Source: Paralcaligenes sp. KSB-10 (GTDB lineage Bacteria; Pseudomonadota; Gammaproteobacteria; Burkholderiales; Burkholderiaceae_B). Taken from it: DNA of 64,000 nt. Shown in pieces: positions 8,755-17,671 of this stretch; the first letter of the stretch is position 1; each line of letters begins with the position of its first letter. Under the pieces are notes generated by a model. The model saw only the letters and a program-made list of their open reading frames with translations, ran no database searches and was not told the DNA's origin. The stretch lies in the NCBI RefSeq assembly GCF_021266465.1, contig NZ_CP089848.1, positions 2,852,001 through 2,916,000 on the forward strand, read 5' to 3'. The translations under genes were made by a program, and so were the position numbers.

Positions 8755-9720
8755 ATGAAATCCCTGTCCAAACCTCCCCATAATTTTTCGCTCATTTTCG
8801 GTATGGCAACGCTCGTACTGGGCAGCCTTGCCTACGCGGCCCCAAAAACCAGTCTGACACTGGGATCGACCAATATCACATCCAGCCATTTCGTTGTCTC
8901 GGATGCCATGGCAAAGGCCATAACCGCCGGCATCCCAGGCGCGCATGTGTCGCACATCGAAACCGGCGCCAGCGTGGACAACATCCGGCGGCTGACCAAG
9001 GGCGAACTCGACCTGGGCCTGGTGGCCACCGATGCGGCAATCGAGGCGATCAATGGCACTGGCGTCTTCAAAGGCAAAGCCGTACCCGATCTGGTGGCCC
9101 TTTATGCCTATGACGTGTCGACGCTGAATGTGGCCGTGACGCAAGATTCCAAAGTCACAGACCTGGGGCAATTGCAAGGCAAGAAGTTCAACCCCGGCAT
9201 TCGCGGCAGCGGCGCCGAGCAGTTGACCCGCCAGGTATTCACCACGCTGGGCATTGAGCCGAACCTGGTGCCCGGCACTGTAAAAGATGCGGTGGAGGGA
9301 GTCCAGAACCGCCAATTGGTCGGCTATTCCAAATATGGCCCAGGCCATGGCGTGGACGCTACATTACGCGAACTCATCGTCACGACCCCGATGCGGCTAC
9401 TATCGTTTACCGCAGCGCAACAGGAAAAAATAAGCAGTCACATCAAAGGAGTCGGGTTCACAAAAATCGTCAATGTGATGGAGGGCCAGCCGCCCGTCAA
9501 TACACCGTCGGTGCTGATCGTATATGCGACACGGACCGCCCTGATGGACGACGACACCGCCTATGCGATTGCCAAATCGATTTATGACAATCGCGCCATG
9601 CTGATACAGGCCTGGCCCCATCTGAAAGACTTCGACTTCAAAGCGCAGGCTCTGGCCGCTGAAAAGGTAGGCATCAAGCTGCACCCGGGCGCCAAAAGGT
9701 TCTGGGAGTCGCTCAAATGA
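8755..9720 (+). CDS. TAXI-type TRAP transporter solute-binding protein
   Basis: A 321-residue periplasmic protein with a signal peptide at about residues 1-29. It is followed by LTLGSTNITSSHFVVSDAMAKAI and IETGASVDNIRRLTKGELDLGLVATDAA, the TAXI pattern. The later block GKKFNPGIRGSGAEQLTRQVFTTLGIEP is also family-typical. The gene starts 116 bases after the predicted transcription start and overlaps the permease gene by four bases (ATGA). It delivers a carboxylate to the fused permease; from the downstream genes the ligand is probably an organic acid that is later linked to CoA. Confidence 0.9.
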   Translation: MKSLSKPPHNFSLIFGMATLVLGSLAYAAPKTSLTLGSTNITSSHFVVSDAMAKAITAGIPGAHVSHIETGASVDNIRRLTKGELDLGLVATDAAIEAINGTGVFKGKAVPDLVALYAYDVSTLNVAVTQDSKVTDLGQLQGKKFNPGIRGSGAEQLTRQVFTTLGIEPNLVPGTVKDAVEGVQNRQLVGYSKYGPGHGVDATLRELIVTTPMRLLSFTAAQQEKISSHIKGVGFTKIVNVMEGQPPVNTPSVLIVYATRTALMDDDTAYAIAKSIYDNRAMLIQAWPHLKDFDFKAQALAAEKVGIKLHPGAKRFWESLK

Positions 9721-11675
9721 TCGAATCCGCCCGTGAACCGACCCCGCGAAACGCTGAATCGATCGCGTTCGCCCTATGCTGCGCCGCATTCACGCTGTTT
9801 CACATCTACACGTCGTTCGCGGGCTCATATAACCCCCTGATCCAACGCGGCATATTCATTGGCGGCGCAATGACCCTGGCCTGGTGGTCCCTGGCTTTGC
9901 GCATCCAGCGGCTATCGCCGCTCAAGGGTCTTCTGTGGTTGCTGGCCCTCTTGAGCCTGGCGACCACGCTGCATGTCATGATAGGCCATGAGCGCTTCAT
10001 GGATGTGATGAACGACCTTACCAGCGTCGATCTCCTGATGGCCAGCGTCGCTATTGTCATTCTCATTATGGCCACCCAGCGCCTACTGGGATGGGCATTG
10101 CCCATCATGACTGTACTGGGACTGATCTATTTCCTGTGGGGCAATGCGATCCTGAGCGGCCTATGGCAGCCGCCCCGGGTCTCCGCTGAAACCGCCCTGG
10201 GCATGTTGTATGCGTCGACGGGCGGCATGTTCGGATTCATGGCTGATATCGGTACCAGCGTCATAGCCATCTACGTGATCTTGGGCGCATTGCTGATGGC
10301 CACAGGGGCCGGCGAAGTATTCGTGCAACTTGCCAATCGCGTGGCCGGCCGTGGCCACGGCGGGGCCGCCAAAGTCGCCGTTGTAACCTCCGGCCTGTTC
10401 GGAACCGTGTCGGGCTCGGCCGTGGCAAATGTGATGGCTGTTGGATCGGTGACCATCCCGACCATGCGGCGCGCCGGCTACCCGAAAGCCTTTGCCGCGG
10501 GCGTGGAGGCCAGCGCTTCGGCGGGCGGCCAGATCATGCCGCCAATCATGGGCGCAGGCGCCTTCTTGATGGCTCAATTACTGAACATTCCCTATATAGA
10601 AGTCGCCAAGGCGGCGATCCTGCCGGCGATTCTCTACTTCTCGCTGATCTTTGTCAGCGTCGATCTATTCGCGCGCAAGAACCGGCTTTCGGCCACGCCC
10701 ATTCCACGCGCCGTGATTTCATGGGAAAAGGCAACGCCCCTGGCCGGCGCCATATTCGCGATGATTTATCTGTTGGCTACCAATTACACAGCGACGTTCG
10801 CGGGTGCGATGGCGACACTGACGTTGATTGTCCTGGCATTGTTCTGCCGATTGATCGCCACGGCCTTGCGCGAGGGCGCCGGCGGCTTGCCACGAGCGTT
10901 GACCAGCATGATACGCGACGTGGCGATAGGCGCGGTCGACGGCGGCAAAGGCCTGATCATGATTTCGGTACTGCTTGGATGCGCGGGAATTCTGACGGCC
11001 ATCATAGGCGCCACCGGGCTGGGCACCAAAGTTTCCGGCGAATTGCTGGCAATTGCCGGTGACCGATTGCTGATTGCCCTGGTGATAAGCGCGGTCCTAT
11101 GCATGCTTTTGGGGATGGACGTGCCCACCACCGCTTCGTATGTGCTGACCGCCTCGGTAGCCGCTCCTTTGCTGACCAAGCTTGGGCTGCCTCCGCTTAC
11201 CGCGCACTTGTTCATTTTCTATTTCGCCATTCTGTCGGCTATTACCCCGCCTGTTTGCGCCAGCGTCTTCGCCGCGGCCGCGATCGCCGGAGAGTCCTTT
11301 TGGCGTGTCGCGCGCTATGCCCTGTTGATAGCCGGAGGGGTGTACTTCCTCCCTTTCATGATGGTGTATAGGCCGGGGCTGCTGATGGCTGGATCCTTGC
11401 TCGATATCGCTTACGCGACCCTCATCACGGCGGTCGCCATGTTCTGCCTGGCAAGCGCCTCGATCGGCTACCTGTGGCATTCGCTTTCGATGCCCGCTCG
11501 ATTGCTTATAGCTCTTATCGGTTTTCTGTATTTCATACCCGGGCTAGTCTATGACGCCAGCGCCACAGTGCTGCTGATCGGCTTCATTCTTGTCCAGCGC
11601 AACAACTCGCGGCGCATCGCTTCCGACTCAACGCCAGTTCAGGCGCTGCGACCGAACTCTGGAGACCTCTCATGA
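9717..11675 (+). CDS. TRAP transporter fused permease (DctQM-type)
   Basis: A 652-residue polytopic membrane protein. About four N-terminal helices resemble the small DctQ-type subunit. The large M-type region follows, with GHGGAAKVAVVTSGLFGTVSGSAVANVMAVGS, ASASAGGQIMPPIMGAGAFLMAQ and a second GMDVPTTASYVLTASVAAPLL repeat. Fused permeases are the usual partners of TAXI receptors. It is coupled by ATGA overlaps on both sides. It drives uptake with an ion gradient, and the substrate is set by the receptor at 8755. Confidence 0.92.
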   Translation: MIESAREPTPRNAESIAFALCCAAFTLFHIYTSFAGSYNPLIQRGIFIGGAMTLAWWSLALRIQRLSPLKGLLWLLALLSLATTLHVMIGHERFMDVMNDLTSVDLLMASVAIVILIMATQRLLGWALPIMTVLGLIYFLWGNAILSGLWQPPRVSAETALGMLYASTGGMFGFMADIGTSVIAIYVILGALLMATGAGEVFVQLANRVAGRGHGGAAKVAVVTSGLFGTVSGSAVANVMAVGSVTIPTMRRAGYPKAFAAGVEASASAGGQIMPPIMGAGAFLMAQLLNIPYIEVAKAAILPAILYFSLIFVSVDLFARKNRLSATPIPRAVISWEKATPLAGAIFAMIYLLATNYTATFAGAMATLTLIVLALFCRLIATALREGAGGLPRALTSMIRDVAIGAVDGGKGLIMISVLLGCAGILTAIIGATGLGTKVSGELLAIAGDRLLIALVISAVLCMLLGMDVPTTASYVLTASVAAPLLTKLGLPPLTAHLFIFYFAILSAITPPVCASVFAAAAIAGESFWRVARYALLIAGGVYFLPFMMVYRPGLLMAGSLLDIAYATLITAVAMFCLASASIGYLWHSLSMPARLLIALIGFLYFIPGLVYDASATVLLIGFILVQRNNSRRIASDSTPVQALRPNSGDLS

Positions 11676-12172
11676 TCGACGCCCCTTACGGCGACTTGCA
11701 ACTCGGCCAGAAACGCGCGTCGCGCGGCCGCACCATCACTGAATCGGATGTGGTCAATTTCTGCATGCTGACGGGAAACTGGCTTGAATTGCACAGCAAT
11801 GTGGAGTTCGCCAAGAATACGCTCTATGGCGAACGGCTGGTGCAGGGCGGCCTGGTGTTTGTCATTGCCAACGCCTTGATCGGCTTCGATCCGGAACTGA
11901 TCGAAGCCTTCTACGGCGTGGACAATATGCGCTTCGTCAAGCCTACGTTCATCAACGATACGATTTACGCCCAATCCGAAATCATTGCCCTGCGCGATAA
12001 GGGTGAACAACACGGCGTAGCCACGGTGCTGCTTCAGGCAACCAACCAGCGCCGCGAAATTATTCTGAGCTGTGAATTCAGCCTGCTGGTACGGCGCGAC
12101 CGCCTGGCAGCGGTGCCCGAACCAGTTGCATATGCCTACAGCGCCAATACGAAAGCAAGGGAAGCCTCATGA
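11672..12172 (+). CDS. MaoC-like hot-dog protein
   Basis: A 166-residue MaoC/hydratase-2-like hot-dog domain. The region corresponding to the hydratase dyad reads TGNWLELHSNVEFA. The histidine is kept, but the aspartate expected five residues before it is asparagine. It could still be a hydratase with altered chemistry, a thioesterase or a binding partner of the second MaoC-like protein at 15374. Overlaps of four bases (ATGA) with the permease and the dehydrogenase show tight translational coupling. Its substrate is presumably the CoA ester formed in this pathway. Confidence 0.8.
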   Translation: MIDAPYGDLQLGQKRASRGRTITESDVVNFCMLTGNWLELHSNVEFAKNTLYGERLVQGGLVFVIANALIGFDPELIEAFYGVDNMRFVKPTFINDTIYAQSEIIALRDKGEQHGVATVLLQATNQRREIILSCEFSLLVRRDRLAAVPEPVAYAYSANTKAREAS

Positions 12173-13308
12173 ATTTTCTGAACCACGAACAAACACTGTG
12201 GAAAGACCAAGTCGATCGGCTGATGGAGCGCGAGATAGGCCGGGAATACATCCGTAACTGCGACATCAACCGTGAATATCCTTATAAGGGCTACGAGGCT
12301 ATCGTCAAGCAGGATTGGCTGCGCCTGCTGATACCTGAAGACCACGGCGGCATGGGAGGTACCATCTTCGACTATGCATTGCTGTGCGAAGGCTTGTCCA
12401 AATATGGGTTCGATTTCGCCACGGCTTTCATGGTGTCGACCTTCACCGCCATGAATATCGTCAAATTCGGCACGGACGAGCAAAAGGAAAAATACCTCGA
12501 GCCTTTCATGCGCGGCGAAATTCGCTTTTCGATATCGATTTCCGAGCCGCAAGCCGGATCCGACGCGGCCAGCACGCGCACCCGAGCCATAGCCGACGGA
12601 GAAAACTATATACTGCGAGGCCAAAAGCTATGGTGCAGCGGCGCCGCCGCCAAGAATGTGGTAATTGCCATGCTGGTGCGCAGCGACCCCGCGGCCAAGA
12701 AACGCGAAGGCTTGTCGGTATTCCTGGTTCCCAACGACACTCCCGGACTCGATATCCGACGCTTGCCAACCATGGCGCGCCGGGCCACGGGCACCACAGA
12801 AATCTTTGTCGACGACGTCAAGGCGGAACGATCGCAGATGCTGGGCACGCCGGGCCAGGGTTGGCCCATCATCACCGATCACCTTGAACTGGAGCGGATT
12901 GCCGTTTCAGCGGGCTATGTGGGCAACGCCCAGCAAGCCGTCGACGACGCGCTGCGCTATGCCCATGAACGTATCCAATTCGAGAAACAGATCTTCGACT
13001 TTCAGGTAATCCGCCACATGCTGGCCGATATGCAAACCAAGGTCGATGCCGCGCGGCTGCTGGTATATCGCGCCGCCGACATGGCGGTCCGCGGCGAAAA
13101 TTACTCACGGGAAGTCAGCATGGCCAAGCTTTTTGCATCGGAAACGCTGCAGGAAGTCACGCGCTGCGGCATGCAGATCTATGGCGGCCACGGCATGCTG
13201 CCCGAATCCGATATGGAGCGCTATTTCCGCGAAGGCATGCAATCCACGATCGGCGGCGGCACCTCGCAGATACAGCGCGCCATCATTGCCAAATCCATGC
13301 GGATCTAG
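12169..13308 (+). CDS. Acyl-CoA dehydrogenase
   Basis: A 379-residue FAD flavoprotein with the three standard regions: an N-terminal helical domain, the central block SISEPQAGSDAASTRTRA, and a C-terminal domain with YGGHGMLPESDMERYFRE. The usual C-terminal catalytic glutamate (YEGT in MCAD) is absent: the motif reads IGGGTSQIQR. Instead a glutamate is present in LELERIA (E242), where isovaleryl- and long-chain-type enzymes carry the base. It introduces a 2,3-double bond into a CoA ester, probably branched or unusual. Coupled by ATGA to MaoC; CaiB follows 13 bases later. Confidence 0.92.
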   Translation: MNFLNHEQTLWKDQVDRLMEREIGREYIRNCDINREYPYKGYEAIVKQDWLRLLIPEDHGGMGGTIFDYALLCEGLSKYGFDFATAFMVSTFTAMNIVKFGTDEQKEKYLEPFMRGEIRFSISISEPQAGSDAASTRTRAIADGENYILRGQKLWCSGAAAKNVVIAMLVRSDPAAKKREGLSVFLVPNDTPGLDIRRLPTMARRATGTTEIFVDDVKAERSQMLGTPGQGWPIITDHLELERIAVSAGYVGNAQQAVDDALRYAHERIQFEKQIFDFQVIRHMLADMQTKVDAARLLVYRAADMAVRGENYSREVSMAKLFASETLQEVTRCGMQIYGGHGMLPESDMERYFREGMQSTIGGGTSQIQRAIIAKSMRI

Positions 13309-13321
13309 GGAGTACCACACC

Positions 13322-14545
13322 ATGACGGGACCCCTTTCTGGAGTGAGGGTACTGGACCTCAGCCGCATCCTGGCCGGCCCGTGGTCGACACAGACACTGG
13401 CCGATCTGGGTGCCGACGTAATCAAGGTGGAGCGCCCCGGCGAGGGCGACGATACCCGCAAGTTCGGACCGCCATGGATCCTTGACCGCGAAAGCGGCAA
13501 GCCGATCGACGCCGCTTACTTCGCGGGATGCAATCGCGGCAAGCGCTCGATTACCGTCGATTTCACCCAGACGGAGGGTCAGGCGCTGCTGCACAGGCTG
13601 GCAGAAATATCCGACATCGTCGTGGAAAACTACAAGGTCGGGGGGCTGGCCAAATACGGGCTCGACTATGCCAAACTGAGCGCCATCAATCCTCGCCTGA
13701 TCTATTGTTCAATTACCGGCTTCGGCCAGACCGGCCCGTATCGCAATCGGCCAGGCTACGATTTCCTTATTCAGGGCATGGGCGGCCTGATGAGCATCAC
13801 AGGCGAACGCGACGATCAGCCAGGCGGCGGCCCCCAAAAGGCCGGTGTCGCCCTGGCCGATATCGTCACAGGCCTGTATGCCACCAGCGCGATCCTGGCG
13901 GCCCTGCATAGCCGCCATCAAAGCGGACAAGGCCAGCACCTTGATATATCCCTTTTCGACTCGCAAGTGGCCGTGCTGCATAACCAGGGCATGAATTGGC
14001 TGATTGGGGGAACCGTGCCCAAACGCTCGGGCAACGGTCACCCCAATATCACGCCTTACCAAGTCTTCGCTACCCGGGACGGGCATATCATTCTTGCCGT
14101 GGGCAACGACGAACAATTCCTACGATTCTGCGCCGTTGCCGATCGGGCCGATATTGCGCGGGACCTGCGCTTTCGCACCATCGCGGACCGCAACGCCCAT
14201 CGCGATATCCTGCTGCCGATATTGGCCGAAGTCATGCGCAGCCGTCACAGCGATGACTGGATAGAAGCGCTCGAACACAATAACGTGCCCTGCGGCCCCA
14301 TCAACAGCATAGACAAGGTTTTCGCCGATCCGCAGGTGCGGTCGCGCGGCATGCGCCTTGACCTGCCGCATGCCCGCGCCGGCCATGTGCCGTCGATCGC
14401 CAGCCCAATGCGTTTTTCGCAGACACCCATCGAATATTCGCTTGCTCCTCCCATGCTGGGTGAGCATACCGGCGAAGTGCTCGCCGACCTGCTGGACATT
14501 GGTGCCGAAGAAGCCGCGAAACTGCGTGCCCAGGGAACGATATGA
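13322..14545 (+). CDS. CaiB/BaiF family (type III) CoA-transferase
   Basis: 407 residues. The frame is open from 13046, but the real start at 13322 gives the conserved N-terminus MTGPLSGVRVLDLSRILAGP. Family motifs are QTLADLGADVIKVERPGEGDDTR, NRGKRSITVDF, and GQHLDISLFDSQ, whose aspartate matches the catalytic residue of formyl-CoA transferase. It activates the imported acid by moving CoA from a donor ester, which explains the absence of an acyl-CoA ligase in this operon. It ends in a four-base overlap with the crotonase gene. Confidence 0.92.
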   Translation: MTGPLSGVRVLDLSRILAGPWSTQTLADLGADVIKVERPGEGDDTRKFGPPWILDRESGKPIDAAYFAGCNRGKRSITVDFTQTEGQALLHRLAEISDIVVENYKVGGLAKYGLDYAKLSAINPRLIYCSITGFGQTGPYRNRPGYDFLIQGMGGLMSITGERDDQPGGGPQKAGVALADIVTGLYATSAILAALHSRHQSGQGQHLDISLFDSQVAVLHNQGMNWLIGGTVPKRSGNGHPNITPYQVFATRDGHIILAVGNDEQFLRFCAVADRADIARDLRFRTIADRNAHRDILLPILAEVMRSRHSDDWIEALEHNNVPCGPINSIDKVFADPQVRSRGMRLDLPHARAGHVPSIASPMRFSQTPIEYSLAPPMLGEHTGEVLADLLDIGAEEAAKLRAQGTI

Positions 14546-15315
14546 ACGACATACTCTACGAAGTCCGTGATGGGACTGCACTGATCACCTTGAATCGCCC
14601 CGCCCAACGAAACGCCTTATCCATCGCGGCATCGGAAAGGCTATACGACCTATGGGGTGAGATCGACCAAGACAAGACTGTTAAGGCTGCCGTGATTACT
14701 GCGTCCGAATGCGGCGTATTCTGTGCCGGCATGGACTTGAAAGATGCGGCGCGAGTGCAGCGAGAACATGGAACCGATATTCTCCAGGCCCTGCGCGACC
14801 CTTTTTTCGAGCGCATGCGCAACGTGGCCAAGCCCCTGATTGCCGCGCTCAATGGACACTTCACGGCTGGCGGCATGGTGCTGGCCGCTAATTGCGACCT
14901 GCGTGTCGGCAAGGCGGGCAGCCACGCCGGCATAGCCGAGGCCAGAGTGGGCCGCGGCTCTCCCTGGGCAGTGCCAATGCTGTGGCAGATGCCGCAAGCC
15001 ATACTCATGGAAATGGTCCTGACCGGGGCCATGCAGCCGACCGAGCGGCTTCACGAGATTGGTTTTCTCAATTATCTCGAGCCCGACAGTGCCGCAGTGC
15101 TGGCGCGCGCCATCGAGCTGGCCAGGCTGATCCGCGACAACGCCCCCTTGTCGGTGCTGGCCGCCAAGCGCAGCCTCAATGACGCGCTAAGCCTGGGCTG
15201 CGATGCCGGATTCGAGCATGCCAAGGAACTTCACCGGCCAGTCTATGCCAGCGCCGATGCACGCGAAGGCCCGCTGGCCTTCATTGAAAAACGCCGCCCT
15301 CAATGGCAGGAATAA
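14542..15315 (+). CDS. Enoyl-CoA hydratase/isomerase family (crotonase) protein
   Basis: 257 residues with the crotonase start TALITLNRPAQRNALS, the oxyanion-hole blocks CGVFCAGMDL and NGHFTAGGMVLAANCDL, and AEARVGRG. Of the two hydratase glutamates, the second (IAEARVG) is kept, while the first position (CELA in rat hydratase) reads MVLA. So the enzyme may be an isomerase or a hydrolase, or a hydratase with one acid/base residue. It follows CaiB by an ATGA overlap. Confidence 0.88.
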   Translation: MNDILYEVRDGTALITLNRPAQRNALSIAASERLYDLWGEIDQDKTVKAAVITASECGVFCAGMDLKDAARVQREHGTDILQALRDPFFERMRNVAKPLIAALNGHFTAGGMVLAANCDLRVGKAGSHAGIAEARVGRGSPWAVPMLWQMPQAILMEMVLTGAMQPTERLHEIGFLNYLEPDSAAVLARAIELARLIRDNAPLSVLAAKRSLNDALSLGCDAGFEHAKELHRPVYASADAREGPLAFIEKRRPQWQE

Positions 15316-15373
15316 AGCTTGCGCACCCCTGCGCGCCTCTATCGCAAGACTTGCACAGATCAGGAGAAAATAT

Positions 15374-15844
15374 ATGGACCAAGACACGGTATTGCTCGGC
15401 CAGGGCTATTACTATGAGCAGTTGCCGGTTGGATTCCGCTTCCGGACCATGGCACGCACCATCACCGAAACCGATCTGGTGACCTTCATCAACCTCATCT
15501 GGTTTACCGAAGACGTGTTCGTCAATACTCATTCCACCGCCGGCCGGGCCTTGCAAGGCAGGGTGGTTCCGGGCGCGCTGCTGTACTCCTTCGCCGAAGG
15601 ACTGGTGGCCCCCAGCGTACAGTTCACTGGCCTGGCATTCCTGGGCATGGAACTGGACATCAAGGCACCCACCGTCGTGGGCGACACGATACATGTCGAG
15701 GCAGAAATCATAGAATCGCGCCCCGCCTCGCAGGGCCCCCGAGGCCTGGTGCGCAGCCGCAATGCAGTCGTCAACCAGCATGGCGAAACCGTATTGATTT
15801 ACACGCCGCTACGGCTGGTGCAGAGCATCGACATGGCCGCCTGA
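15374..15844 (+). CDS. MaoC-like hot-dog protein
   Basis: 156 residues. The frame is open from 15203, but ATG 15374 has an AGGAG site 7 bases upstream and gives a normal MaoC N-terminus. ARTITETDLVTFINLIWFTEDVF aligns with the hydratase-2 active-site segment but lacks its Asp/His dyad, while the downstream GRVVPGALLYSFAEGL block is conserved. With the 11672 gene it may form a two-subunit MaoC complex, as known for some steroid and propionyl-type hydratases. That is inference. Confidence 0.78.
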   Translation: MDQDTVLLGQGYYYEQLPVGFRFRTMARTITETDLVTFINLIWFTEDVFVNTHSTAGRALQGRVVPGALLYSFAEGLVAPSVQFTGLAFLGMELDIKAPTVVGDTIHVEAEIIESRPASQGPRGLVRSRNAVVNQHGETVLIYTPLRLVQSIDMAA

Positions 15845-15920
15845 AAATGCCTGCAAGAGGCGCGTTAAGATACCGGAATCATCAGCAATATCTGTATTAC
15901 CAGGTCGAAAGGATCCGCAA

Positions 15921-16544
15921 ATGGCGAGCAAGACAGCCGCAAAAAAAAGAATGACCGCACCCGTGCATCGTACCGCCCGCAAGGATGAAATCCTCGAAGT
16001 CGCGGCACGCCTGTTTGCCGATGAAGGCTATAAGGCGGTCTCGTTGCTGGATATCGCCGAAGCGGTCGGCTTGTCCAAAACCACTCTTTATCATTACTTC
16101 GATCGTAAAGAAGAAATCCTGGGCACCATTGTGGTTTCGACGGTGCGCCAATTGAGCGAGCATGTCGACGCGGCCGTCGCCCGCCATACCGAGCCGCAGG
16201 ACAGGCTTATCGCTTTCATGGAAGCCCAGGCCGAATTCTTTGAAACGCACCAGGCCTTCTTCCAGGTCCTGCTGACCCGCTTTGCAAACCTGAAAGAACC
16301 TAACATGCGAGACGTGGCCATCGAATGGCGGGTCAATTATGAAAACACGATTCGCAATATAGTGCGCGACGGCATCGCCGCCGGCCTATTCCAGGCCCGC
16401 AGCCCGAATGCGGTTGTGCGCGCGGTCATTTCGTCGGTGTACTGGATGGCGCGCTGGTATCAGCCTGGCGGCAAACAATCGAGCCACGACATCGCACGCG
16501 AATACGCGGACATCATATTGTTCGGCATCGTCGTGCCACGCTGA
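15921..16544 (+). CDS. TetR-family transcriptional regulator
   Basis: 207 residues. An N-terminal TetR domain spans about residues 18-65 (KDEILEVAARLFADEGYKAVSLLDIAEAVGLSKTTLYHYFDRKEEIL). The C-terminal ligand domain resembles TetR_C groups that sense acyl-CoA or aromatic acids. It is the last gene of the TRAP/acyl-CoA operon. The palindromes at 8451-8474 and 8638-8657 are the likely operators, so it would repress both arms and its own transcription. No matching site was seen in the 76-base gap before it. Confidence 0.9.
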   Translation: MASKTAAKKRMTAPVHRTARKDEILEVAARLFADEGYKAVSLLDIAEAVGLSKTTLYHYFDRKEEILGTIVVSTVRQLSEHVDAAVARHTEPQDRLIAFMEAQAEFFETHQAFFQVLLTRFANLKEPNMRDVAIEWRVNYENTIRNIVRDGIAAGLFQARSPNAVVRAVISSVYWMARWYQPGGKQSSHDIAREYADIILFGIVVPR

Positions 16545-16561
16545 CCTTCGCTACGCCCCGA

Positions 16562-16637
16562 CTAAACCGGCAAATGCCTGCGCGCATCCTCTCCATCAAT
16601 TTGCACTTTTTCGCCACGGGCCACGACTACGCAGCAT
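16562..16637 (-). pseudogene. Relic of a urtE 3' end
   Basis: These 76 bases align without gaps to 19217-19292, the end of the intact urtE, with about 10-12 mismatches (roughly 85% identity). Translated on the minus strand, the relic ends VQIDGEDARRHLPV-stop, against TQIDGEDVRRHLSV-stop in UrtE. Similarity stops abruptly at about 16637. It lies in the same orientation as urtE, 2.65 kb away, with a LysR/MFS pair between. I read it as the remnant of a duplication or of a second transporter gene. The rest of the 16545-16709 gap holds nothing else I recognise. Confidence 0.7.
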
Positions 16638-16709
16638 GAGGGCGGGCAAAGAACTCGCCCCTACAGAACCCGCCTATTGACTTACAAGACGGTCTCTACG
16701 GGATCCGGT

Positions 16710-17615
16710 CTAATCGAACTTGACTCTTTCCACCAGAAAATCCAGGAAAGCACGGACGCGTGCCGGCAGGTACCCTCCTTGCCCAAGAAATACAGCGTGG
16801 ATCTCTTCGCTATCGCCCGGGTTGCAGTTTTCCAATACAGGCTGAAGCCGCCCGGCGGCAATATCGTCGCGCACCTGGAAATGCGCAAGGCGAGCCAGCC
16901 CGACCCCCGCCACAGCCAGGTGCCGCAGGGCATCCCCGTCGCTGATCTGGACCGTGCCCATGGTCGCCACGCTGATGCTGCGCCCTTTATCGATCAAAGG
17001 CCAGCCCTCGATCGTTCGCGCATAATTGAACCCCAGGCAATTGTGGCGCTCGAGATCGACCGGATTTTCCGGCACCCCGCAGCGCTCCAGATACGAGGGC
17101 GCGGCGACAATCATTTTTCGCGTTTCCCCCAGCTTGCGAGCCAGCAGGCGTGAACTCTTCAACGGCCCCGCACGAACCGCCACATCCGTGCGTTGCTCGA
17201 GGATATCGATCACCTCATCGGTCAGCACAATATCGAGCGTAACGTCGGGGTGCAGGGCCAGGAACTCGGGTACCAGCGGCAACAGGAAATGCCGGCCGAA
17301 CGGCACATTGGCATTGATGCACAGCCTTCCCCGCGGCGCCCCGTTCGTGGCCGCGCCGCGCTCGGCCTCATCGAGATCCGCCAGCACCCGAACGCTGCGC
17401 TCGTAGAAAACGCAGCCTTCCGGGGTCAATTGCACCCGCCGTGTCGAACGGTTGACCAGCCTGGCACCCAACCGGCCTTCCAGGCGCCCTACCAGTTTGC
17501 TGATTGCCGAGGGCGTCATGCGCAGGGCTCTCGCCGCCGCAGAAAAGCTTCCCTGTTCGACGACCCGAACGAAAACCTCCATTTCCCCCGATCGATTGAT
17601 ATCCAGGCGTGCCAT
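16710..17615 (-). CDS. LysR-family transcriptional regulator
   Basis: 301 residues with the N-terminal helix-turn-helix VEQGSFSAAARALRMTPSAISKLVGRLEGRLGARLVNRSTRRVQLT, followed by a periplasmic-binding-like effector domain. It is divergent from the MFS gene at 17726. The 110-base gap has a nested dyad (TGAATTCA boxes around ATTGC-N10-GCAAT) fitting a LysR site, so it very likely controls the pump. The CrgA/AaeR-like subgroup is suggested by the AISKLVGRLE and STRRVQLT wording only. Confidence 0.9.
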   Translation of the reverse strand: MARLDINRSGEMEVFVRVVEQGSFSAAARALRMTPSAISKLVGRLEGRLGARLVNRSTRRVQLTPEGCVFYERSVRVLADLDEAERGAATNGAPRGRLCINANVPFGRHFLLPLVPEFLALHPDVTLDIVLTDEVIDILEQRTDVAVRAGPLKSSRLLARKLGETRKMIVAAPSYLERCGVPENPVDLERHNCLGFNYARTIEGWPLIDKGRSISVATMGTVQISDGDALRHLAVAGVGLARLAHFQVRDDIAAGRLQPVLENCNPGDSEEIHAVFLGQGGYLPARVRAFLDFLVERVKFD

Positions 17616-17671
17616 GTTGAAATGAACTCACAAGTGTTTTTCCTGTAATCAGTCTACCCTAAAAAGTGATT

